Assembly (NCBI GenBank): GCA_963837005.1
Contig: CAWIMC010000018.1
Location: forward strand, 372,001 to 436,000
From: CALDTK01 sp963837005
Lineage (GTDB): Bacteria > Bacteroidota > Bacteroidia > Chitinophagales > Saprospiraceae
Length of the DNA stretch: 64,000 bases
Direction: 5' to 3'
A program made the translations under genes and the position numbers. A model generated the notes under the pieces. That model had not been told where the DNA came from. It searched no databases and worked only from the letters and a program-made list of their open reading frames with translations. Of this stretch, positions 47,072 to 55,858 are shown piece by piece (the stretch's first letter is position 1; the number at the start of each line of letters is the position of its first letter).

Positions 47072-48049
47072 ATGAACGACCTCCACTTCTCCCCCATCGG
47101 CCTCGGCTGCTGGCAACTCGGCGGCGACTGGGCCCGCCAGCTCGACGACGCCGCCGCGCACGATCTGCTCACCGCCGCTGTCGATGCTGGCGTCCGCTTT
47201 TTCGACACCGCCGATGTCTACGGCGACGGACGCTCGGAACGACTTATTGGTGAGTTTTTGCGAAAGCAGGAGCACGACATGACGGTGGCCACCAAGTTCG
47301 GTAGGGCGGGCGGTGTCTATCCAGACGGCTATACGGAGACGGCCTTACGCGAAGCTGTCGATGCGAGTCGCGAGCGGCTCGGCGTGGAGCAGATCGACCT
47401 GCTGCAACTGCACTGCATCCCGACAGCGGTAATGCGGAAGGGGCGGATATTTAACTGGCTGCGGCAGCTGCAGAGCGAGGGCCTGATCGGTGCCTTCGGG
47501 GCGAGCGTGGAGACCATTGAGGAAGGCTTGCTCTGCATGCAGCAAGACGGGATTGCGTCGCTGCAGATCATCTTTAACGTGTTGCGGCAACGGGCGTTGG
47601 CGGAACTAATTCCGGCAGCTGCGGCGCGCGAGGTCGCCATCATCGCTCGCGTACCGCTCGCGAGCGGGGTGTTGAGCGGCAAGTTCGGCGAGGAGACGAG
47701 CGCGGAGGCGGCTTTCGCCAAAACCGACCATCGGCACTTCAACCGCGACGGAGCGGCGTTTAACGTCGGCGAGACCTTCGGGGGGCTGCCGTTCGGAAAG
47801 GCGGTCGAGTTTTCGCGAAAGCTGGAAACCGATTTCCTTCCGGACGGGATGACGATGCCGCAGTTTGCGCTGCGATGGGTCCTGGATCAGCCCGGCGTGA
47901 CGACCGTGATTCCGGGAGCGAGTACGGTAGCGCAGGTCGAGGCGAATGCGGCGGTGATGCACCTGCCCGCCCTGAGCGATGAAGTACTGGAAGGGGTATC
48001 GGAGTACTACGAGCGTGAGGTAGACGGGGAAGTGCGTGGGGGCTACTGA
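47072..48049 (+). CDS. Aldo/keto reductase
   Basis: A 325-residue NADPH-dependent oxidoreductase of the (beta/alpha)8 family. The ATG at 47072 gives MNDLHFSPIGLGCWQLGGDW; the longer frame upstream is repeat DNA. Catalytic Asp and Tyr are in FFDTADVYGDGRSERLIGEF, the Lys in MTVATKFGRAG and the His-containing strand in QIDLLQLHCIP. The cofactor end has LRWVLDQPGVTTVIPGAST. The usual substrates are aldehydes and ketones; the specific one is unknown. Hairpin motifs are at 47255 (FLRKQ), 47710 (AFAKT) and 47810 (EFSRKL). Confidence 0.94.
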   Translation: MNDLHFSPIGLGCWQLGGDWARQLDDAAAHDLLTAAVDAGVRFFDTADVYGDGRSERLIGEFLRKQEHDMTVATKFGRAGGVYPDGYTETALREAVDASRERLGVEQIDLLQLHCIPTAVMRKGRIFNWLRQLQSEGLIGAFGASVETIEEGLLCMQQDGIASLQIIFNVLRQRALAELIPAAAAREVAIIARVPLASGVLSGKFGEETSAEAAFAKTDHRHFNRDGAAFNVGETFGGLPFGKAVEFSRKLETDFLPDGMTMPQFALRWVLDQPGVTTVIPGASTVAQVEANAAVMHLPALSDEVLEGVSEYYEREVDGEVRGGY

Positions 48050-48073
48050 CGCAAAACGGACACCTGTAAGTGC

Positions 48074-50449
48074 ATGCAAACAGGCCACCTGCGATTTTCT
48101 AGTAGCTTCGACAATTATTTTTTGCCCCCTAGCCTGCTAACTAACTCCCCTCTTCTATTGAAACCTCTCTATTTCGCCCTGTGGCTCGCTGGCGCTTTGG
48201 CCTTCAGCCTTGACTCCTCCAGCGCTCTCGCACAAACGCCGGCCACAACGCCCTTTCCCTCCTGGATGTCGGCCCTCCAACGTGCCGCCAACGGCGGAGA
48301 AAACGCGCAAATCGCCTTCATCGGCGACTCGAACGTCGACGCGCCGCGGGGCTTCTACCTGCCCTTGCGACTAACCTTCGAGGCGCAAGCCGCCGGATCG
48401 GCCGGATCGGCACCTGGGGGGGCTGGCGTAACGGCACTCACGGGCTTTCTGATCAATGACCTCAAGGTCCACCAAACGGCGGGTGCCTGGGTGTCGCAGA
48501 TCGATACCCGCGGTTTGGCCGACCCGACGCTCGTCTCGATGAGCGCAGGCGATACCCTCTCGGTGCGTGGTGTCGCAGCTCCGTCCCTTTTCGAGCGGGC
48601 GACGGTACACTTCGACAAGGTGCCGGGCGGCGGGCGGGCCAGCGTCGAGTTCCGGGACACCACTAATGCCCTACTCCACAGTGCGACTATCGACCTCGAT
48701 GGTCTGGCGGGAGGTGCGTCGGTTACGGTGAGGTACGACGGGTTCGTGTTTCAGGCCGGGAATCGGGTGGTGATTCGCACGCTCGACCCACGCACGGCCG
48801 GGGTGCGACTGCTGGCCGTGGTCACCGACCGGCGACCGAACAACTCTGTCCAAGTACACAAGCTCGCCTACGGTGGTTTTAATGCGCAGGAGTGGTCGGC
48901 GCGGCTCCGCAACACCGCGATGACCGCCTTTTGGAACAGCCAAGACCTCGCGATCGTGAGCCTCGGGACCAACGATATGCGCCGTGGCGACAGCCGGGCG
49001 TACGCGCAGTTCGAGGCGGGGATGACCGATATCCTTACCTTCTTCCGGACGGCAGGCGTCCCCGTGATCGTGGCCGCGCCGGCGGACATGGCCCCGGTCA
49101 TCAGGAACAACGGATCGCCGCGCGACTTCGACGAGACCTCGATGCGGATCACGCTCAAGCGACTGTGCGCCACTTACGGAGCCGCCTATTACGACCTGGG
49201 GACGCTGCACGGAGACCATACGCAGATCTTGCGCGACGGCATCTACCGGCCGAACGACCCCGTCCACTTTCAGACCTTCAACCTGACCGACCCCGCCTCG
49301 CTGCGGCACGGCCCCTTCTTCTTCAATGCGGTCATGGGGCTGCCGACGGCCGATCGATCGGCGGGCAACACGCCGGCACCGACTCCGGCGGCGATCGCGA
49401 CGCCCTCGCGGTGCGGGTGGATCGTGGTGCGCGAGGTCGACGGTTCGGGAACGCCAGCGTACATCACCTTTCGCGCTCCGGCCCCGAACGACAGCGTGTT
49501 GGCCCAAGTGCGCAACGACGTCCGGCTCGGCGAGGTGCGTCTGGAGACGTACCAAGAGTTTAACGATGCGAGCCGCACGTCTACCGATGGGCTCAGATAC
49601 GGTCCGCGTCAACTTACATTCAGGCCCGAGATCGACGCCCCCGTCACGTTTCGACTACCGGTGACCCCGAGCGAGGTCGCGGCCCTCGGCCTGGCGCAGG
49701 CGGCGGACGTGCGCTGGATGCGTGACAATCTCGCGCCGGGGGCGGCATGCCTCGGCTACGACGATGTCGGTGGCCTTCGTTCGGATAACGCTGCCGTGCT
49801 GCCGATTGGCGGAGGCCACCTCTTGGAATTTACGGCCCAGAGCGCCTCGAGTTTTTACCAGGTCGCTGCGCTCGTCAATCCGATGCCGGTGGAACTCTTG
49901 TCGTTTACAGCCGCAGCAATGCCCTCAGGGACGCTTTTGGCCTGGGAAACGGCTACTGAGGAGGGCTTTTCGCATTTCACGGTTGAGCGCTCGGGTGATG
50001 GGGGGAGGTGGACGCCCCTAGCTCAGGTTTTGGCGAAAGCCTCTACCTCTGAGAAGGCGACGGGTGCACAGAACAAGCGCTATTCCTACGAGGACAACTC
50101 GACAGCCGCCGCTGGACTCGCCGTCGCGTATTACCGGCTCACGCTTCACGACAACGATGGCAGCTTAGCGTACAGCGAAACAGTTGTCGCAGATCGCTCG
50201 ATGCGGCAAGACGTGCGCGCCGAAGCCGTATTGATTTGGCCCAATCCCGCCACGGCGACCGTGACGATAAGCGTTCCGCGCGAAAGCGTGGGCCAGCGCT
50301 TGGTGGTTCGTGATGTGTTGGGGCGGGTGGTCTACGAACAGACGATTGACGCGCCTGCGGTCGAGGTGGATGTCCGCGGCCTGTCGGCGGGCCAGTACGT
50401 CGTGGAGGCGGAGGGCGTGGCGAGGCTGGCGCGGCTGGTGGTGTGGTAA
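48074..50449 (+). CDS. Secreted SGNH-hydrolase-like protein with T9SS sorting domain
   Basis: Up to 791 residues. The ATG at 48074 leaves an unusually long leader; a TTG at 48158 (KPLYFALWLAGALAFSLDSS, then ALAQ) would give a more normal signal peptide and 763 residues. The hydrolase domain shows the SGNH blocks: FIGDSNVDAP (Ser block), VSLGTNDMRRGD (Asn block) and RPNDPVHFQT (Asp/His block). This suggests an esterase or deacetylase acting on polysaccharide. A fibronectin-like WETATEEGFSHFTVERSGDG module follows, and then a type A sorting domain (WPNPATATVTI, VRDVLGRVVYEQ, LSAGQYVVEA). A hairpin motif at 50028 reads VLAKAS. Confidence 0.88.
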   Translation: MQTGHLRFSSSFDNYFLPPSLLTNSPLLLKPLYFALWLAGALAFSLDSSSALAQTPATTPFPSWMSALQRAANGGENAQIAFIGDSNVDAPRGFYLPLRLTFEAQAAGSAGSAPGGAGVTALTGFLINDLKVHQTAGAWVSQIDTRGLADPTLVSMSAGDTLSVRGVAAPSLFERATVHFDKVPGGGRASVEFRDTTNALLHSATIDLDGLAGGASVTVRYDGFVFQAGNRVVIRTLDPRTAGVRLLAVVTDRRPNNSVQVHKLAYGGFNAQEWSARLRNTAMTAFWNSQDLAIVSLGTNDMRRGDSRAYAQFEAGMTDILTFFRTAGVPVIVAAPADMAPVIRNNGSPRDFDETSMRITLKRLCATYGAAYYDLGTLHGDHTQILRDGIYRPNDPVHFQTFNLTDPASLRHGPFFFNAVMGLPTADRSAGNTPAPTPAAIATPSRCGWIVVREVDGSGTPAYITFRAPAPNDSVLAQVRNDVRLGEVRLETYQEFNDASRTSTDGLRYGPRQLTFRPEIDAPVTFRLPVTPSEVAALGLAQAADVRWMRDNLAPGAACLGYDDVGGLRSDNAAVLPIGGGHLLEFTAQSASSFYQVAALVNPMPVELLSFTAAAMPSGTLLAWETATEEGFSHFTVERSGDGGRWTPLAQVLAKASTSEKATGAQNKRYSYEDNSTAAAGLAVAYYRLTLHDNDGSLAYSETVVADRSMRQDVRAEAVLIWPNPATATVTISVPRESVGQRLVVRDVLGRVVYEQTIDAPAVEVDVRGLSAGQYVVEAEGVARLARLVVW

Positions 50450-50553
50450 GATTTACAATGTGCATGTTAGGTCGCGGTACTGGAATGCTTTGCTAGCGGG
50501 CCGCGGAGGTCGACTGGCTCGCGCTGGTGCTGCTTGTGGGTAGAGAGCATTCA

Positions 50554-50633
50554 ATAGCGCCCCACTGGCTGGAGCCAGTCGAACGGGGCGCCCCCCGCGG
50601 GAGCACATTCAACACCTCACCCTTCAACACTTG
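50554..50633. repeat. Inverted copy of the composite intergenic repeat
   Basis: GCGCCCCACTGGCTGGAGCC and GTCGAACGGGGCGCC form the palindromic half-unit. Then come CGCGGGAGCACATTCAACAC and CACCCTTCAACACTTG, the inverse of the TTGAAGGGTG/GTGTTGAA boxes elsewhere. It sits between the convergent SGNH-protein and helicase genes, where it could serve both as a terminator. Confidence 0.7.
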
Positions 50634-53007
50634 TCACAACTCCAACTCCCCCATCACCTGCAATCTCGCAAACTTCAGCGCCAACTTCCGCTGCGGGTTA
50701 TCGATCCCGTCAAAGTGGATCGTCGCTACACGACTCGTCTTGCCGCCGTCGACACTCAGCACCTTGCCGTAGCCGAACTTCATGTGCAGCACCTTCGCCC
50801 CCGGCACAATCCGCTCGGCTGGCGAGGGCCGGAAGTCGTCCGGGTCAATCTTCAGACCACGCGCCTCGTTGCGCTGCTGAAAGGCCCCCGTCACGCGGGC
50901 GGTCGGGACGATGCTCGCCGATGATGAGGCACTCGGGTCGTAACGCCGCCGCCGCAGCTGCCCGCTCGAATCTTCCAGGTGCGACTCCGAGATCTCTTCG
51001 AGAAAGCGGCTCGGTTCGTTGAAGCGGGCCGTACCATGGCGGTAGCGCTGGTTGGCGTAGCACAGGTACAGGTGACTCTCCGCACGCGTGATGGCCACGT
51101 AAAAAAGGCGGCGCTCCTCATCCAACTCATCCGCATTGTCCATCGCGCGGAACGCCGGGAAGAGCTGCTCCTCGAGGCCGACCACAAAGATGGCCGGGAA
51201 CTCCAGGCCTTTCGCGGCGTGGATGCTCATCAGCGAGATGTACTCCTGGTTGTTCGGATCGTCGTTGTCGGCGTCGGTGACGAGGGCGATGTTTTGCAGG
51301 TAACTGCTCAAAGATCTTGTCCGTCGGCGCGGGCTCCGGCTCCTCGTCCTGGCCGGGCAACACCAGGCCGACCACCAGCTCGTCGTCGTCCACGAACTCC
51401 TTGATGCCGTCGAGTAGTGCCTCGACGTTGTCGAGCTTCGAGACGCCCTCCACGGTGGTGTCTTTCTGGAGGGCGGGGTAAAGACCGGAGGTCTGCAGGA
51501 TGTACATCGCCGTCTCGTAGGCGTCCTCCTTCTCGGCCTTCTGGGCGAAGAGGTGCATCAGGTGACCGAAGTCGCGCAGGGTCCCGGCCTGCTTACCAGC
51601 GAGTCCGGCTTCCGCAAGACCTCCGAGGATGACGTCGTAGGGCGTGACCTCGCTCTCGACGGCGTAGTTGTTGAGTTTGCCGAGGGTGGTGTTGCCGAGC
51701 CCACGGCGTGGGTAGTTAATGACGCGATTGAGGGCTTCGGTGTCGCGCGGGTTGACGGCCAGGCGCAGGTAAGCAATGGCGTCCTTGACCTCCTTGCGCT
51801 GGTAGAAGCTCACGCCTCCAAAGACCTTGTACGCCAAATTGCTACGCCGCAGGTACTCCTCGAAGATCCTCGACTGCGCATTCGTGCGGTAGAGGATCGC
51901 CATGTCGGAGTTGGCGAGGTGGTGGCGGTTCTTGAGCTCCTGGATGGAGTCGATCACGCGCTTGCCCTCCTCGGTGTCCGACAGCGCACGGATGACCTTG
52001 ATCTTCTCGCCGACGCCCTTCTCCGAACGGATCTTCTTCTGGATCTGGCGCTTGTTGTGGTTGATGACCTCGTTGGCGGCCTGCACGATGTGCTCGGTGC
52101 TCCGGTAGTTCTGCTCGAGCTTGTAGGTCCGGATGCCGTGCTTGGCGAAATCGCGCTCGAAGTCGAGGATGTTCTGGATCGTGGCTCCGCGAAAGCCGTA
52201 GATCGACTGCGCGTCATCGCCGACCACGCAGATATTACGTGGCGACCCTTCGTACTGAATCAACTTTTTGACGATGGCGTACTGCAGCGTATTCGTATCC
52301 TGAAACTCATCCACGAGCACGTACTTAAAGCGCTCCTGAAATTTCTCGCGGACCTCCTCGTGGTTTTGCAGCAGCTCGAACATCCGGAACAGCAGGTCGT
52401 CGAAGTCCATCGCACCGGACTGCTTGCAGCGTGCCGCGTAGCGCGTGTAGATGGTCCCGAAGTGCGGCCGGTTGGCGATCTTGTCTTCCAGCAGCAGGTC
52501 CTCGCGCTGCTGGTAGGCCTTGGGCGTGATGAGGTTGTTCTTCAGCAAGCTAATCCGCGAGTGGATGCCCCGGTGCGGGTACGCCTGCACGTCGAGCGAC
52601 ATCTCCTTGACGATGGCCTTGATGACGTTGCCGGAGTCGGTCGAGTCGTAGATCGTGAACGACTTCTGGTAGCCGAGCTTGTCGGCCTCCCCGCGGAGGA
52701 GCCTGGCGAAAATAGAGTGAAAGGTTCCCGCCCAAACACTCCCGCCCCGCTGCCCGACGACCTTCTCCAGACGGATCTTCATCTCCTTGGCGGCCTTGTT
52801 CGTAAACGTCAGCGCCAGTATCTCCCAGGGTTTGATCCCGTGCTCGATCATGTTGGCGATCCGGAAGGTGAGCACGCGGGTCTTCCCGGAGCCTGGTCCG
52901 GCCACGACGAGCACCGGGCCTTCGATGGCCTCGGCGGCCTGGCGTTGGGTCGGATTGAGCCCGTTGAGAAAGTCGGGGGCGATGGCGGGGGCGGCGGCGT
53001 GTGACAT
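50634..53007 (-). CDS. ATP-dependent DNA helicase, UvrD/PcrA type, frameshifted
   Basis: A superfamily 1A 3'-5' helicase for repair and replication restart. The ATG at 53007 gives MSHAAAPAIAPDFLNGLNPT. Motif I is VAGPGSGKTRV; the DEFQDTN box (motif II), GDDAQSIYGFRGA (III) and LEQNYRST (IV) are clear. Near 51311 the frame slips after TDKIFEQ. Dropping one T from a run of three restores SSYLQNIALVTDADN and motifs V/VI (SIHAAKGLEFPAIFVVG, RRLFYVAITRAE). The C-terminal tail ends in VHMKFGYGKVLSVDGGK-like sequence typical of PcrA. Total length would be about 790 residues, which is normal. The slip overlaps a hairpin motif variant (GCAG-GTAA-CTGC, 51292-51307). Confidence 0.92.
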
Positions 53008-53039
53008 AGGTGAGTTTAGCGGGACGTGCAAGGTGGGGC

Positions 53040-53167
53040 GGCTTTCGCCAAAACCAGTCACGACTGGACCACCCGGCCGATGATTTGACGGAGGTTTTGC
53101 CGGAAGGCGGATTACCTATCCGGCGGTAAGCTAAACTTTTTGTGTTAAATCACAGCTTTCGCCAAAA
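53040..53167. repeat. Three GTTTT/GNAA mini-hairpins in one intergenic region
   Basis: 53040-53053 (minus, GGC/GCC, GAAA), 53095-53108 (plus, GCC/GGC, GGAA) and 53154-53167 (minus, GGC/GCT wobble, GAAA). Starts are 55 and 59 bases apart and orientation alternates. The region separates divergent helicase and T9SS genes. Confidence 0.85.
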
Positions 53168-53282
53168 CGTCACCGCTGCTACAATCACTTTGATATACGT
53201 ACTACATATTGGGTATCTCGACAATTGACGCTAACAAAAACAAAGTTTGCTTCATCTTTGGCCAACATTCAACCAAACCACT

Positions 53283-54494
53283 ATGCGTACAAGCTTACTA
53301 CTCACACTCTCAGTCATCATAGGGGCGTCCCTACAGGTGCAGGCCCAACAAACCATCACCGGCAACGGCGGTAGTGGCTTCGGCGGCACCATAGGCAATG
53401 GCAGCATTACCCTAAATTCGGACGGGACCAACCTCAGCGGTACCCTCACCCGGGGCGGAGACTTCAACGACATCCTGGTGATTTACCTGGACACCAGAGC
53501 AGGTGGAGTCACTTCGACTGCCGGACTAACCGACAATGCCGACGGAGGTCGCGCAGCTACCTCAGGCCTCACTGTTGCCCCCGGCAGCGACAGATCCGTG
53601 GTCACGTTCCCGGCTGGCTTCACGGCAGACTACGCACTTACGATTGGTAATGGCTTCTCGGTGCTATTCGACTTGTCGACACCTGGCAGTTTTGGCGCTA
53701 CCGGCGGCACTTTCGTCAGCACGGGCGCAAACACGAATACGTTTAGTGTCCCACTCGCGAATCTCGTGGAGCAGAATGCTCCAGTCACCCTTGTAGGGAC
53801 CTACCTCGCGCAAAGCGCCTTCAGGTCTAATGAAACCTTGGGTACCGCCGCGAGCTCCAATGCGCCAGCAGGTGCGGCTAATATTGGAAATAGCAATAAT
53901 CAGCAGAATAACGGGGGCAATCTTACCTTCAACAGCGCCATTCCTCTCGCCTTTCCCCTCCCCATCTCCCTCGCCGCCTTCGACGCCCGCGCCAGCCGCG
54001 ACGTCGTCGACGTAGCCTGGACGACCGCCTCCGAGCGCGACAACGCCGGCTTCGCCGTCGAGCGCAGCCGCGATGGGCAAGTCTGGACCGAACTTACCTG
54101 GGTTACCGGCGCTGGCGACAGCCAGGCCGCCCTCGAATACACCTATACCGACCGCAGCCCCGCCGCCGGCACGAACTACTACCGCCTGCGCCAGCGCGAT
54201 TACGACGGCCAGGAGTCGCTGAGCTACGTGGTGAGCGTCGAAAACAACCACGGCGGGGCCGTCGCCGTCCACAATTTCGACCTCGAGGGCGAGCACCCGG
54301 TGCGCTCCAGCGCCCAGGTCCGCAACACCTCCGCGGCCGCCATCGACGTGACTGTCCTGTCGGCCACCGGCCAACAGATGGGTCGCTTCCGCGTGGAGGC
54401 CGGTGACGTGTACCGCCTCGACGTAAGCGACTACGGCAGTGGCGTCTACCTCCTCAACGACGGCCAGGGCGTTCGACAGATGGTCGTGCGGTAG
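53283..54494 (+). CDS. T9SS-secreted protein (paralogue of the next gene)
   Basis: A 403-residue exported protein of unknown function. The ATG at 53283 gives MRTSLLLTLSVIIGASLQVQ and a signal peptide ending AQA. The N-terminal domain (about 25-225) contains ITGNGGSGFGGTIGNGSITL and DILVIYLDTRAGGVTST, a beta-rich fold also found in the next gene. A fibronectin-like module (VDVAWTTASERDNAGFAVER, YYRLRQRDYDGQESLSYVVS) and a short sorting domain (VTVLSATGQQMGRFRVEAG ... GVYLLNDGQGVRQMVVR) complete it. A perfect 9-bp terminator follows, so it is transcribed separately from its paralogue. Confidence 0.85.
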   Translation: MRTSLLLTLSVIIGASLQVQAQQTITGNGGSGFGGTIGNGSITLNSDGTNLSGTLTRGGDFNDILVIYLDTRAGGVTSTAGLTDNADGGRAATSGLTVAPGSDRSVVTFPAGFTADYALTIGNGFSVLFDLSTPGSFGATGGTFVSTGANTNTFSVPLANLVEQNAPVTLVGTYLAQSAFRSNETLGTAASSNAPAGAANIGNSNNQQNNGGNLTFNSAIPLAFPLPISLAAFDARASRDVVDVAWTTASERDNAGFAVERSRDGQVWTELTWVTGAGDSQAALEYTYTDRSPAAGTNYYRLRQRDYDGQESLSYVVSVENNHGGAVAVHNFDLEGEHPVRSSAQVRNTSAAAIDVTVLSATGQQMGRFRVEAGDVYRLDVSDYGSGVYLLNDGQGVRQMVVR

Positions 54495-54521
54495 GCCCCG
54501 CGCTACTGTCTCGTACCGACA

Positions 54522-54564
54522 CGGGTAGGCTTCGCAAGTGTGCGGGGCCTACCCGTTTGCGTTT
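54522..54564 (+). terminator. Rho-independent terminator after the first T9SS paralogue
   Basis: CGGGTAGGC (54522-54530) pairs perfectly with GCCTACCCG (54547-54555) around a 16-base loop; TTTGCGTTT follows. Confidence 0.82.
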
Positions 54565-54613
54565 ACCTAAAGTCGGGCAGGGGCTACGGTTGGACTCGTG
54601 ATCGTGGGAGAGA

Positions 54614-54621
54614 CTAGCTTT
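54614..54621 (+). promoter_or_regulatory. Candidate -7 element TAGCTTTG
   Basis: An exact match to TAnnTTTG, 40 bases before the ATG at 54662. A TTGG about 25 bases upstream could be part of the -33 box. It lies between the preceding terminator and the gene, where a promoter is expected. Confidence 0.55.
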
Positions 54622-54661
54622 GTGTTTCACACCTTCCTACACACCGCTCTTCACGTCTCGC

Positions 54662-55846
54662 ATGCTCAAAGCACTACTCACCCTCTTCGCCACCCTGCTC
54701 ACCCTCACCGGCTTTGCGCAGGCTACCTACGCTGGCAACGGCAACACCGGCCTCGGGGGCTACCTCGGAGGAGGATCCCTAAGCCTCGAGACCAGCGGCT
54801 CCAACGTGCTCGGCATCTTCACCGAACCTACGGCCACCCTAGGCAGTAACGTGCTCGTCATCTACATCGACTCGCGGGCCGGAGGCTTTACGTCGACCGC
54901 TAACTTCACCGATGTCGTCGATCCCGACAATGACGGTGTCCGCCCGGCGATCTCGGGTCTCGGCGACGTTACCGCCAACCGCGCCCTGATCAACTTTCCC
55001 GCCGGCTTCGAACCCGACTACGCGATGGCGCTCTCGCAGAGTACGCAGGGCTTTTTCCAACTCCGAGAAAATATAGACCACCTGTTCTTAGACTTTGTCC
55101 AGGCGGGCTTCGTCGCGGGTACGCGGCGCTTCTCGATCCCTTATTCCGCCCTGGGCACCGATGAGGCGACCGGCTTCACTTTCGTGGCCACACTATTGAC
55201 GCCCAGCGACGCGACGCGCTCCGATGAGTTCCTCGTAACGCCCTTTACGACCGGCAATCCCGGTTCGCCGTCGACGCTCACTCTTTCGCCCGCGAGCGTC
55301 TTGCTGTTCAACACCGCCGCTATGCCCGTCGGGTTGGTCGACTTCACGGCGAGTGTCACACCGGCTAGGGTCCGGCTCGACTGGTCTACTGCGTTCGAGA
55401 CCGACAACGACGGGTTCGGCATCGAGCGCAGCGCCGACGGCAGCACATGGCGCGAGATTGCCTGGGTGGCGGGTTTTGGCGAAAGCTCCCAATTGCGTGC
55501 GTACAGCTACACCGACCGTGAGGTCACCGCGGGTATGCGCTACTACCGCCTTCGCCAGCAGGACCACGACGGGCGCACGGCCTACTCAGACGTCGTGAGT
55601 GCAGCTTTCGCCAAAACCCTTACCGCTTCCCTCGAAGTCCAGTCCTTAGCCACCAATGGAACCTTCACGGTGCGCAACGTGAGCGAGGCAGCGCGGGAGA
55701 TTCGCTTTATTAGTCTGCACGGACAGGAACTTGCGCGAACGACGCTCGGCGCGGGTTCTCTTACCGAATTGTCGGCCGTCGGTCTAGCCAGTGGGATATA
55801 CTTGTTGAGCAGTGGGAGCGAGACTTACAAAATGGTCGTGCGATAA
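54662..55846 (+). CDS. T9SS-secreted protein (paralogue of the previous gene)
   Basis: 394 residues from the ATG at 54662 (MLKALLTLFATLLTLTGFAQ signal). The N-terminal domain parallels that of the gene at 53283: YAGNGNTGLGGYLGGGSLSL and NVLVIYIDSRAGGFTSTANF align with its GNGGSGFGGTIGNGSITL and DILVIYLDTRAGGVTSTAGL. The same fibronectin-like module follows (RLDWSTAFETDNDGFGIERS), and then the sorting domain (FISLHGQELARTTLGAGSL ... GIYLLSSGSETYKMVVR). The two probably arose by tandem duplication. Function is unknown; the location just before an alpha-amylase may hint at carbohydrate binding. Hairpin motifs: 55474 (GFGESS) and 55603 (AFAKT). Confidence 0.85.
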   Translation: MLKALLTLFATLLTLTGFAQATYAGNGNTGLGGYLGGGSLSLETSGSNVLGIFTEPTATLGSNVLVIYIDSRAGGFTSTANFTDVVDPDNDGVRPAISGLGDVTANRALINFPAGFEPDYAMALSQSTQGFFQLRENIDHLFLDFVQAGFVAGTRRFSIPYSALGTDEATGFTFVATLLTPSDATRSDEFLVTPFTTGNPGSPSTLTLSPASVLLFNTAAMPVGLVDFTASVTPARVRLDWSTAFETDNDGFGIERSADGSTWREIAWVAGFGESSQLRAYSYTDREVTAGMRYYRLRQQDHDGRTAYSDVVSAAFAKTLTASLEVQSLATNGTFTVRNVSEAAREIRFISLHGQELARTTLGAGSLTELSAVGLASGIYLLSSGSETYKMVVR

Positions 55847-55858
55847 CATCTTTGCTCC

